From Legionellaceae bacterium (GTDB lineage Bacteria; Pseudomonadota; Gammaproteobacteria; Legionellales; Legionellaceae), in contig JARGNP010000001.1 in assembly GCA_029210265.1 (NCBI GenBank), forward strand, positions 95,742 through 159,741: 64,000 nt of DNA, given 5' to 3'. This document shows positions 25,365 through 33,882 of the stretch, in pieces (positions within the stretch are counted from its first letter, which is position 1; each line of letters opens with the position of its first letter). A program made the translations under genes and the position numbers. Under the pieces are notes generated by a model. That model worked only from the letters and a program-made list of their open reading frames with translations, ran no database searches and was not told the origin of the DNA.

Positions 25365-28124
25365 ATGTCGAATATTCAAGACTTAATACAAAACTTGATA
25401 CAAAAGCTTCAAGAAGTAACGGGTAATAAGGCGTTGCCCATACGCTTTTGGGAAGGCTATACAAAAAATAATACATATAGGTTTAAAGATGTTTTAGATA
25501 AGTACTCAGCGTATTGCAGTGTTTTAAATTCAGAACAAAAAAACATAATTTCGGCTATTTTCTGGAAGCAAGTCGAAATGATGGGTACGCCGATTATAGA
25601 AGCAATTCCGGGCTCATCGGATGATGAATGTGCCGTATATTTTTTATATCCTAAAGATGAGCTTGTTGATGGTAAGCACGTATATCTCCAAGGGGATTAT
25701 CATGGCTATGGCGCGACAGACGGTAGGCAAGTATTAACAGAGCTTTCTGATACCGGAATCATGTGGCGTGTAGACAACATGCCGAAAGATGCAATCATTG
25801 TGTATAGCTATATACACGTAGAGCCCATTTATGATGGCATTAAACCCGTTCCTGAGGGTCCACCTTTTTTTAATCAAGCATTTGAGGCGATAAGTAGCAA
25901 TGAGGTTAATTTTACTGAAATACCACAGGTTCCGTATAAAGATGAATATAGTCAGCATATATCTTCTTACCCTGGGTTTGGTGGTCCAGAATGCGTATTC
26001 CGTGTAAGTGATGATACAAGCCTGGCTCATCTTCAAGTTAAGCCTGTAGACTGGCCTAGATTATTGAGTACAGAGGCTAAGAGTGATTCAGGTCACTTTA
26101 AGTATCACGCGACGTTGTATTCAGATAAAGAAGGCGCTCTTCATCGTAGCAATGCACCTGTGACAGAAAAATATAACGATGATTTATTCTATTCTTCTGA
26201 TCCAACGTCACCGTATGCTCATTTTACACGTGATATACAGGTGTTTAAACCGGCTTCGGGTCAAGTAGATAATTTGATTGTGATCAACGATGGCATACCG
26301 TATTTAATTACAGGCATACTCGAAAACTTTGAAAAAATGGTAGAGGAACATAAACTATCGCCGAATACAGCACTTGTGTTTGTACATACCTTGCCTGGAC
26401 TAAAAACAACTTTATCTGAAGAAGAGATGAAGGTGTTTAATCAAGATCCTTCGGCTAATTTACCCGGTATGGGCGAACGGCTGATTGATTATAAGCATGG
26501 CATAGAGCAATACGCTGTTTTTATAGAAAATAAGCTCTTACCCCAGCTAAAACTAAATTATGAAATTAATATACCTGATGATCCAAGTCATCGAATCATG
26601 ATTGGGTCGAGTTTAAGTGGAACGGCAAGTATTTATATGGGATTACAGCATAGCGATCTATTTGGAGCGGTGATTGCGCAATCGCCTTCGCCGGATAATC
26701 GAGAAATCTTAAGCCGTATGCCGAGTTCAAAACGGTTAGAAACAGAAAGCAATATATATTTGAGCTGTGGTAAGTTTGAACATCCTAACTATGCCGCTTC
26801 AAATGCAAATCTTGAATATGCCAAGGAGCTAGCTGATAAACTAGATATAGTATTGCATCAAGGTGCGTACGGACATCAATTTATTGCATGGAATGAAGCA
26901 TTAGAACAAGCACTGCCTTATATGTTATTACAGAAGTTGATTCAAAATAATCATGGGGTGGGTGCTTCAGTTGCTGTTTTAGATAGTGGTGATATTCATA
27001 CGTTTGAAGCGGGGAAATTAGCTTGCGGCGAAAAACAACACGTAACGCCTGATAGCGTGTTTGAAGCAGCATCGTTAAGTAAACCTGTCTTTGCTTATAT
27101 TGTTCTAAAAATGGTGGAACGAGGTGAGATGAATTTGGATACGCCTTTATGTCATATATCTAATAAAGGATTTGGTCCACGTGAGCTCCGAGAAACACCG
27201 CAATATCAAAAGCTGACGGCTCGGATGATTTTATCTCATCAAACAGGCTTGCCGAACTGGATGCCTGAGGCATTTCAAGCCGAACCTCAAACGCAGTTTA
27301 ATTATTCGGGTCTAGCGTATTGTTTTTTATGTGATGTCATACAAGAGATTTCAGGGCAATCGTTAGAACAGCTTGCTAAGCAAGCGCTTGAACGGCTGGG
27401 TATTTATCAAAGCTCATACTTTTATCAACCTGAAGATGTTTCTGAAGAAAAAAAGCGTTTTGCTGTTGGGCATAATGCAGAAGGCGTTCGTGACAAACGT
27501 AGTCATTTTCCTCGTGCAAGTGAAGTGGATGCACAAGGCCATACTTATCCTGTTAATCCTGCGGCTTCGTTGTTTATTACAGCTGAACATTACGCGAAAT
27601 TTTTAGTGGCTTGTATGCGTGACACGTTTATACAAGAAACGATGTGTGTGAGTTCAAATAATTTAGGGGGTGGACGAGATAGTATAGGTGTTGAAGCAGG
27701 TGTCTCAGCTGACGTGCTTGATCAACTGTATTGGGGATTGGGGGTGGGAATACAAAATAATTCAGATGGAAGTAAAACGCTTTTTCATTGGGGTGATTGT
27801 GAGACGTTTCGAAATTTAGCCACCGTTCGGTTAGAAACAGATGGAGCATATCAAGGCGTTGTTTGCCTTACAAATTCTGAAAATGGCCCGGGTATTTTTA
27901 GGCAACTTGCAGAGCCTATTGTTGGTAATATTACGGCGATAGCTACCTGGCTTAGGGGGCGAGAAAGTTTAAATATAAGCGCAGAGTCTTATGTTACAAG
28001 TATAAGTAATCACGCCGAATGTACACAAAGCATGAGAGAACAGCTTCAAGCCATCAAATCAGAAGACGTAACAGATGCAACGACAGAAGATATACAAAAG
28101 CCCGGTCCTCAGAAGATGTCTTAG
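25365..28124 (+). CDS. Two-enzyme fusion: enterochelin-esterase-like hydrolase plus beta-lactamase-type serine hydrolase
   Basis: The first half (about 60-560 of 919 residues) resembles Fes-type esterases: an N-terminal sandwich (YFLYPKDELVDGKHVYLQGD), then an alpha/beta hydrolase with the nucleophile elbow GSSLSGTAS (about 414) and a late YGHQFIAWNEAL giving the His. The second half has the class C / penicillin-binding fold motifs: SLSK (about 570) after VTPDSVFEAA, the Tyr motif NYSGLAY (about 646), and HWGD near the end in place of KTG. No signal peptide is seen, odd for either enzyme. ATG 25365 with CGGAGA upstream is chosen over a TTG at 25293. Both active sites look intact; substrates are unknown. 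Confidence 0.8.
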   Translation: MSNIQDLIQNLIQKLQEVTGNKALPIRFWEGYTKNNTYRFKDVLDKYSAYCSVLNSEQKNIISAIFWKQVEMMGTPIIEAIPGSSDDECAVYFLYPKDELVDGKHVYLQGDYHGYGATDGRQVLTELSDTGIMWRVDNMPKDAIIVYSYIHVEPIYDGIKPVPEGPPFFNQAFEAISSNEVNFTEIPQVPYKDEYSQHISSYPGFGGPECVFRVSDDTSLAHLQVKPVDWPRLLSTEAKSDSGHFKYHATLYSDKEGALHRSNAPVTEKYNDDLFYSSDPTSPYAHFTRDIQVFKPASGQVDNLIVINDGIPYLITGILENFEKMVEEHKLSPNTALVFVHTLPGLKTTLSEEEMKVFNQDPSANLPGMGERLIDYKHGIEQYAVFIENKLLPQLKLNYEINIPDDPSHRIMIGSSLSGTASIYMGLQHSDLFGAVIAQSPSPDNREILSRMPSSKRLETESNIYLSCGKFEHPNYAASNANLEYAKELADKLDIVLHQGAYGHQFIAWNEALEQALPYMLLQKLIQNNHGVGASVAVLDSGDIHTFEAGKLACGEKQHVTPDSVFEAASLSKPVFAYIVLKMVERGEMNLDTPLCHISNKGFGPRELRETPQYQKLTARMILSHQTGLPNWMPEAFQAEPQTQFNYSGLAYCFLCDVIQEISGQSLEQLAKQALERLGIYQSSYFYQPEDVSEEKKRFAVGHNAEGVRDKRSHFPRASEVDAQGHTYPVNPAASLFITAEHYAKFLVACMRDTFIQETMCVSSNNLGGGRDSIGVEAGVSADVLDQLYWGLGVGIQNNSDGSKTLFHWGDCETFRNLATVRLETDGAYQGVVCLTNSENGPGIFRQLAEPIVGNITAIATWLRGRESLNISAESYVTSISNHAECTQSMREQLQAIKSEDVTDATTEDIQKPGPQKMS

Positions 28125-28141
28125 CTGTCCTAGACATCTTC
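28112..28141. terminator. 10-bp perfect inverted repeat between convergent genes
   Basis: GAAGATGTCT (28112-28121), 10-base loop, AGACATCTTC (28132-28141). It overlaps the stop of the esterase/hydrolase fusion and precedes the end of the convergent kinase gene. There is no T-run, so intrinsic termination is uncertain. Confidence 0.5.
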
Positions 28142-28157
28142 CAATAACAAGCCAATA

Positions 28158-29156
28158 TCAAGACATAACACAGATGCAATCGTTTTTTTCTTCTTTTTCT
28201 TCCGGCTGCTCGCGTGCTTCAACAACTTCTGAAATAACTTCTGAGTTCAGCTCCGTCGAAAATCTGATATCGTCCGGAATGAGTATCGAAGTAAGTGGGT
28301 TCGTATCTGACGCAAGAACAAGAGGCTGTGTTGTATTTAATAATCGTGTGATTGCATCGGTTAATTTTGACATATCGGAGAGCGACATTCTGTGACTTGG
28401 ATTGGTTGCTGTACTATTGAGTATGAGATTTTTAAGTGCTTTTGCTATGTCTTGAGGAACAGCGTTCACTTGAAGCATTATTTCTTTGATTATATCAATT
28501 TTGTGTATCCCTTTAGGGGAACAAATGGTCATGAGAACAAATATTGTCACACCTAAAGCATAATTGTCTGTCGTTTGTGTGTTATGAAATCTTCTACTTT
28601 CTAGTAACTCGGGGGCTATATAATAAGTTGTGCCAGACGATGGCAGATATTTTGAGTTTTCTATCGTTGAAGAAAGTCCAAAATCACATAGCTTGGCTTC
28701 CATATGATGATTTAAAAGAATATTTTCAGGCTTGATATCGCGATGTAAGATATGCATCGTTTCGTGTAAATAGGTGAGTGCGTCAATCATGCTTCTTATG
28801 ATTGAGAGACGCATGCGTAAAGAAAGCATTGTTTTTTGTTCACTGTGAGATAAGCTATACAATAAATCTTTGCTGTTCATAAATTCTAAAACTAAGTAGA
28901 CATCTTTATCTGGACTGTCATAACGCGCTAATGCAGATATAATATTGGGGTGAGATAGAGAGGCGTGCAAATTAATTTCTGCTTCTTTTTCAGCATGGGA
29001 TTTATTAATCAATTTTTTTATTGCGACAGGCTCACCTTTTAAGCATCCAAAATGAACTTCTCCAAATGTTCCTTTGTCTAAGAAGCTCACGGTCATCAAA
29101 TCATCTTTATGTACTTGCGGTAAGTTTTTTTTAGGTGTATGAAACAATGGAAACAT
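28158..29156 (-). CDS. Eukaryote-like Ser/Thr protein kinase ending in a CaaX box
   Basis: 332 residues. All kinase motifs are intact: GTFGEVHFG glycine loop (29-37), VAIKK with Lys47, HRDIKPENILL (138-148), CDFGLSS (157-163), APE (181-183). The kinase domain ends at about 270. The C-terminus is acidic (REQPEEKEEKND) and finishes C-I-C-V-M-S; the last four residues form a CaaX box of the type farnesylated in eukaryotic cells, with a second Cys two residues before it that could be palmitoylated. There is no membrane segment or PASTA domain, so it is not the usual bacterial PknB type. A role as a secreted, host-lipidated kinase is inference from these features. Confidence 0.88.
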   Translation of the reverse strand: MFPLFHTPKKNLPQVHKDDLMTVSFLDKGTFGEVHFGCLKGEPVAIKKLINKSHAEKEAEINLHASLSHPNIISALARYDSPDKDVYLVLEFMNSKDLLYSLSHSEQKTMLSLRMRLSIIRSMIDALTYLHETMHILHRDIKPENILLNHHMEAKLCDFGLSSTIENSKYLPSSGTTYYIAPELLESRRFHNTQTTDNYALGVTIFVLMTICSPKGIHKIDIIKEIMLQVNAVPQDIAKALKNLILNSTATNPSHRMSLSDMSKLTDAITRLLNTTQPLVLASDTNPLTSILIPDDIRFSTELNSEVISEVVEAREQPEEKEEKNDCICVMS

Positions 29157-29254
29157 GATAGTAAGCAGCCCTCAGAAGAATTGAATCTGGATATTAAATA
29201 TAATTTTTTGGAATTATACAGAAAAATAATGACGAAGCGTAAGCGTGCATAAGC

Positions 29255-31132
29255 TCAGGAGCGCTTGATATGTTCAAGCATAGGTAACGACTCTCCTGTT
29301 GTTTGGTCAGTTTTTGTCTTGGCATAACTGTTTGATTTTTTTTGTGAGGACCATAAGGCATGGGTTAAATATGCGCACCAACTGGGTGTGGTTGATGTAG
29401 CTGTTGCAGTGCTTGTGTTTGCATCTGCATCTGATTGAACGATTTGCTGCAATTGCAAAGCATTTTCGATGAGTAAAATGATATCAGAATGACCGTGTCT
29501 GCGTGCGTAGTCTAGCGGGGTTTTACGAGCATAGCTTAAAGCATGAAGTAGACTGCTATCATGTGTAATCAGCTTCTGAACGCGTGCGGTATCTCCGGCT
29601 TTTACGGCAAGATGTATTAGGTGATTTTTACCCGGAACTGCTTGGGGGATGCTTGCCCCTTTGTCTAATAATAGGATGGCACAGCGATATTGATTCTTTG
29701 ATACAGCTATCTCAAACGCTGTCATGTTGGGATGGATGATTTCGGGATATTTGTTTTGCTTGTCGGGTGTCACGTGATTTAAATTAGCGCCTAGATCAAG
29801 AAAATAGCGTAAAATATTAGTTTGGCCATATTTTGATGCTATCTGTACTGGCAAATAACCCGCCTCATCCATTTGGTTAAGTAATACCGGGTTGTGTTGA
29901 ATGAGTATTTGAATATGACTTAATTTATCAGCTTTAATCAACTGCTTTAGATTTCTGTCTTTGATCTTGACATGATCGTAATTGGCTTGAGCGCCGACAC
30001 TATCGAGCAGCTGAACTGTTTTGACGTGACCATGGGTAATAGCCCAATCTAAAGCGGTGTAATGATGCTGGGGATGTTGAGTTGCTAAATTGAGATCAGC
30101 ACCTGAGGCCATAAGATAAGTGACGAGGTCATGATAGCCTCGAGATGCAGCGATTAATAAGGGGCTTTCATTGAGAGGTGTTAGGGCATTAAGTCGTGTT
30201 CTATCTTGTGACATGAGCTTTTTAACGACCGTAGTTTGGCCTGTGCTTGCCGCAATATGTATCAGGTGCGTTTGCTTAGGAATTGCTGTAGGTATCGCGA
30301 TATTTTGCTCCACGCCTTGTTTCAGAAGATATAAGCGCTCTTGTTCATATCCTAGGCTTTCGGCAAGATGAAGGAGCGTATAACCGCTTGCTCCCACGCA
30401 ATCAAGCAGTGATTGTTTATGCAGTTTTATAAATTGAACCATAAATCGAAATTCAATTGGACCTATGGCCTGGGCATGCATTAAGTCTGTTAATTGCATA
30501 TGCATGTACTCTGCAATGCATGATTTTGTAATCGTAGGGTCTTGTTCAATTGGCTTTGTAAGTAGGTGTTGGTCTAAATATAAAAGTGTTCGGATCATGG
30601 CGGTGGTTTTTGGTTTTACGTGACGCCAGCCCCCTAAATAAGTGGTTATATTGGCTAAGAGCTCTCCTTCAAGCCATGGATCGCTTGCAAATGAACCGCG
30701 GCGTAAAGAAAAATCGACATCAATACAAATAACGGTGCCTTGGTGTATAAGAAAATTGTTCTGACCACAAGCATCTGTAATAATATTGCCTGTATTTTGA
30801 TAAATTTCGATAAGCTTGTCTGAAATTTGTTGATCAGATGCCGGTATTGCCCCAAAATAAGGTATCACCCACCAGCCTTCGGAGGTTTTATGCGCTGGGT
30901 ATTCAGGGTTATGAAGGTTCCATTTTCTTATTGCTCGGTCAGTTGTATTTAATGCATTCTCTTCGGAATCCGAGCTTACCCTAGGTTCTTTTAGCACCCA
31001 TGGGCCTGTAAAATTTTCAGAACTCATAAATTCGGTAGATATAAACGTTTGATTATAATTACCAGATCCTAAGTCTTCCCATGTTATGGTGTCTGTTGCT
31101 TCTAACGATTCTTGTATGGTCTTATAGGGCAT
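29255..31132 (-). CDS. Kinase-like N-terminal domain fused to ankyrin repeats
   Basis: Residues 1-190 of 625 look like an atypical kinase or phosphotransferase fold: LGSGNYNQTF, PWVLKEPR with a candidate ATP Lys48, then IITDACGQNNFLIHQG and VICIDVDFSLRRG, resembling the catalytic Asp/Asn and metal Asp of APH-like kinases. About nine ankyrin repeats follow (240-560), e.g. GYTLLHLAESLGYEQERLYL, ESPLLIAASRGYHDLVTYLM and TPLDYARRHGHSDIILLIEN. A Thr/Ser/Ala low-complexity linker (about 575-590) and a basic tail close it. Gene order places it beside the CaaX kinase on the same strand. Confidence 0.72.
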   Translation of the reverse strand: MPYKTIQESLEATDTITWEDLGSGNYNQTFISTEFMSSENFTGPWVLKEPRVSSDSEENALNTTDRAIRKWNLHNPEYPAHKTSEGWWVIPYFGAIPASDQQISDKLIEIYQNTGNIITDACGQNNFLIHQGTVICIDVDFSLRRGSFASDPWLEGELLANITTYLGGWRHVKPKTTAMIRTLLYLDQHLLTKPIEQDPTITKSCIAEYMHMQLTDLMHAQAIGPIEFRFMVQFIKLHKQSLLDCVGASGYTLLHLAESLGYEQERLYLLKQGVEQNIAIPTAIPKQTHLIHIAASTGQTTVVKKLMSQDRTRLNALTPLNESPLLIAASRGYHDLVTYLMASGADLNLATQHPQHHYTALDWAITHGHVKTVQLLDSVGAQANYDHVKIKDRNLKQLIKADKLSHIQILIQHNPVLLNQMDEAGYLPVQIASKYGQTNILRYFLDLGANLNHVTPDKQNKYPEIIHPNMTAFEIAVSKNQYRCAILLLDKGASIPQAVPGKNHLIHLAVKAGDTARVQKLITHDSSLLHALSYARKTPLDYARRHGHSDIILLIENALQLQQIVQSDADANTSTATATSTTPSWCAYLTHALWSSQKKSNSYAKTKTDQTTGESLPMLEHIKRS

Positions 31133-31170
31133 TATTTATCCGAAAAAAAATGTTTTTTATTGTTATTATG

Positions 31171-32145
31171 CTATAGATGTAATCCATTACGAGATTCACA
31201 ATCATCTGTTTTAGACTCAGGTAATGCTTTTGAATCTGTCATTAAATTAGAGATATTTTCACCCATACATTGATAGTACATTTTGTGAGCATTGGATGCA
31301 GTGCTTCTCACTTCAAATAATTCTGACAAAATGAGGATGTGATCTGAACGCGTTTTAACAATATTTCTAATATTTTCACCACAGCACCGAATAAATATTG
31401 TTTTCGCATCATCAGGTAAAATTTGTAAACATTGACTGAAAACGTACGCATCAAGGTTGATTAATAGCGGCATTAAAGCTTGGCTCACGAGATAAAAGTC
31501 ATTCGGTCGATGAAACTCTTCATTTAGATAAGAAAGTATTGCTAAAATATATTCAGTACCAACAGGAGAGATATAGGTAGGGTGTGTGGTAAGACTTTCT
31601 ATTATATTAGCCAGCTCGGAATTGAGTTGTGTGGCTTCTTCTATTTCGGGAGCATCAAAAAAACTTAACGCCATGTCTGCTGATTGTTTATGTAAGTCTA
31701 GCTGTTCTATACGCATACATATCGTGATGAGAAGCGTTTGATCTAGGTTGTTAAGAAGAGAATTAAATATTCTGTATCCATTTGGCAGTGTTTTTAATTG
31801 CTGATATAAAGTTAATATATCAGATAGTGAAAGCTCCCTTAGGTTATCTTGTTTTTTATCATGATTTACAAATGAAAGCTGAAGCTCAGCAATAAAAACT
31901 TCAGCAATGCTGATTTCTAAAGAGATTAAAATATTTATAAAATCAGAAAGGTTTGTAATATTGTTAATCAGGTCTTTTTTTAAATATGGCCACACAATAA
32001 CATGATATTTTTCATTTAATAATACAAATACATCAGCAGCTGTATCGGGATGCGCTAAGTTAAAAACAAGGTTATCTACTATAGTCGGGTCTCTATTTTC
32101 AAAATATTTCAATAATGCAGGGATGCTCTTTATTTTTATAGTCAT
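31171..32145 (-). CDS. Unknown alpha-helical protein
   Basis: 324 residues, almost wholly helical by composition, Leu/Ile-rich, without a signal peptide or clear membrane segment. Two related C-terminal blocks, RCCGENIRNIV and QCMGENISNLM about 45 residues apart, suggest helical repeats. Not recognised. It lies 38 bases upstream of the kinase-like/ankyrin gene on the same strand and may share its promoter. Confidence 0.5.
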   Translation of the reverse strand: MTIKIKSIPALLKYFENRDPTIVDNLVFNLAHPDTAADVFVLLNEKYHVIVWPYLKKDLINNITNLSDFINILISLEISIAEVFIAELQLSFVNHDKKQDNLRELSLSDILTLYQQLKTLPNGYRIFNSLLNNLDQTLLITICMRIEQLDLHKQSADMALSFFDAPEIEEATQLNSELANIIESLTTHPTYISPVGTEYILAILSYLNEEFHRPNDFYLVSQALMPLLINLDAYVFSQCLQILPDDAKTIFIRCCGENIRNIVKTRSDHILILSELFEVRSTASNAHKMYYQCMGENISNLMTDSKALPESKTDDCESRNGLHL

Positions 32146-32517
32146 AAGTAAAATGTTTCCAAATAAATATTTGCCTGAATTATGGCGGTTTTTGGCGCGT
32201 TGTATTGGTTAAATTAGCGAAGAAAATCAATGATGGATCAATATTGTATGAGCAATTGTACCTTAACGGCTCTTTTGTAACCAGTCAAAGGTGATGATTT
32301 TTAGGGCAAGATCAATCATCACAACGAAGATACGTTGGACTGATTCTCTTTGTTATCTTGAGCTGGCGTATGATTTTGTATTTCGGTTAGCTAAAGAGAG
32401 AGCCTCGTTAGGTATCGTAAGCTGATTAAGTCGTAGGGGATGGTGAGATATAGGATATATGAGTAATATGTAAAAAGATGGCAATTTAACTGCATATAAA
32501 GCTTATAAGTAGGTCTT
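32146..32517. other. Gene-free stretch, no feature identified
   Basis: 372 AT-rich bases between divergent genes. All readable frames are short and interrupted. A few fragments read like protein (for example LVKLAKKINDGS on the plus strand and IFVVMIDLALKIITFDWLQK on the minus strand) and could be a decayed gene, but no family can be assigned. Promoters for both neighbours presumably lie here. Confidence 0.4.
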
Positions 32518-33078
32518 ATGAAAATTATTATTGAAACAGAGCGTTTAATATTACGTACGTGGACGGATGATGATTTAAACTCCATGGTTCTGATCAATCA
32601 AGATCCTAAAATTATGGAATATTTTCCTAGTACGCTTACGCCTGAAGAAACACATCAGTTTCTCCAAAAAGTAGTTGATCATGATCATAAGCACGGGTTT
32701 AGCTTGTATGCTGTTGAAAGAAAAGATACACATGAGTGTATTGGATTTATAGGTTTGCTTTGTCCAAGTTTTGAAGCGCATTTTACACCATCAGTGGAAA
32801 TTGGTTGGCGTTTGGCTTCTCAGCATTGGGGGCAAGGATTTGCAACTGAAGGCGCTCAAGCTGTTTTGGATTATGCTTTTCGTGTGTTGGATATACCTGA
32901 AATTGTGTCGTTTACAACAGTAAAAAATCAAAACTCAAGGCGTGTGATGGAAAAAATTGGGTTACATCATGATGTGAACGATAATTTTAATCATCCTAAA
33001 TTAACAGAAGAAAGTCCTCTAAGACATCATGTTCTCTATCGATTAGAGCAGCAAGCGTATTTTGCTAACACAGGATGA
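32518..33078 (+). CDS. GNAT family N-acetyltransferase (RimJ/RimL-like)
   Basis: 186 residues with the RimJ-type opening TERLILRTWTDDDL, the acetyl-CoA loop IGWRLASQHWGQGFATEGAQ, and the late motif VKNQNSRRVMEKIGL. It probably acetylates a small amine or protein N-terminus; the substrate is unknown. It is followed after six bases by the SAP/DUF6434 gene, so the two likely form an operon. Confidence 0.9.
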   Translation: MKIIIETERLILRTWTDDDLNSMVLINQDPKIMEYFPSTLTPEETHQFLQKVVDHDHKHGFSLYAVERKDTHECIGFIGLLCPSFEAHFTPSVEIGWRLASQHWGQGFATEGAQAVLDYAFRVLDIPEIVSFTTVKNQNSRRVMEKIGLHHDVNDNFNHPKLTEESPLRHHVLYRLEQQAYFANTG

Positions 33079-33084
33079 AAATAG

Positions 33085-33771
33085 ATGCTTATCAATAATC
33101 AGGATGCACAAGCAATTAAGCACTATATTAGTCAGCATGGTTTTGGGGCTACAAACATACCGTTGACGCGGTTGTTATCGGCTGATGTGTTTAGACAGCA
33201 TTATTATGATAAACAAGCGTTGATTAAATTTTGTAGAGAAGTAGGTATTTCTACCGTAGGATTAAAACAAGATCTTAATGATCGCATTGAGCTTTTTTTA
33301 CAAACAGGTCAAATGGTTCAAACCAAACACAATAGGAAAAATCACGGCAAGCCGGATAGTGATCTAGGCTTGAGTTTAGATAGGTATGTTGTGAATTATA
33401 AAAGCGATCTTATAACGCGTGCTTTTTTTCAAGAACATATTCCAGAGTTCACGGGTTTTAGTGCTTATGTTCAAAAGTGGTTAAAAGCAAAGCTTGCTGA
33501 TGGAGAGCGCTTGACGTATGCCGATGTGATAGAAAAGCATAAAGCATATTTGTTGGAAAAAAAACAACACAAATCAAGAGGAGAAGCCACCACGGTTGCG
33601 CATGAATCATGCCAATATAACCAGTTTAATATTGATTATGCTCATGATGGTGAACCGAAAATTCACTCGGCCCAAGAAGCTTGGTTATTGGTTCGAAACT
33701 CCGCAGGAGAAAAAACATATCAACGATATAAACATAAAATAAATGAAATAAGGACTTTATTAGCGTCGTGA
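33085..33771 (+). CDS. SAP-like / DUF6434 family protein
   Basis: 228 residues. Residues 40-75 (YDKQALIKFCREVGISTVGL then KQDLNDRIELFL) resemble a SAP-type helix-extended-helix motif found in nucleic-acid-binding proteins. A middle block ending LADGERLTYADVIEKHKAYL and the C-terminal block YNQFNIDYAHDGEPKIHSAQ plus AWLLVRN match the DUF6434 pattern as I know it. Function unknown, possibly DNA binding. The upstream GNAT gene is six bases away. Confidence 0.65.
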   Translation: MLINNQDAQAIKHYISQHGFGATNIPLTRLLSADVFRQHYYDKQALIKFCREVGISTVGLKQDLNDRIELFLQTGQMVQTKHNRKNHGKPDSDLGLSLDRYVVNYKSDLITRAFFQEHIPEFTGFSAYVQKWLKAKLADGERLTYADVIEKHKAYLLEKKQHKSRGEATTVAHESCQYNQFNIDYAHDGEPKIHSAQEAWLLVRNSAGEKTYQRYKHKINEIRTLLAS

Positions 33772-33882
33772 GTGTTCTAGGATTATATAGTTGCACATCA
33801 ATAACTTAATCAACAAGAGCAATGATTATATTTTTACGTATGCTATAGTATGTCTTTATTTTAGGCAGAAAGGCGCTGCATC

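Noticed and set aside
32146..32517. Possible transposase or effector remnant
   Set aside because: Only scattered short peptides such as LVKLAKKIN resemble known proteins; no consistent frame or family could be established.
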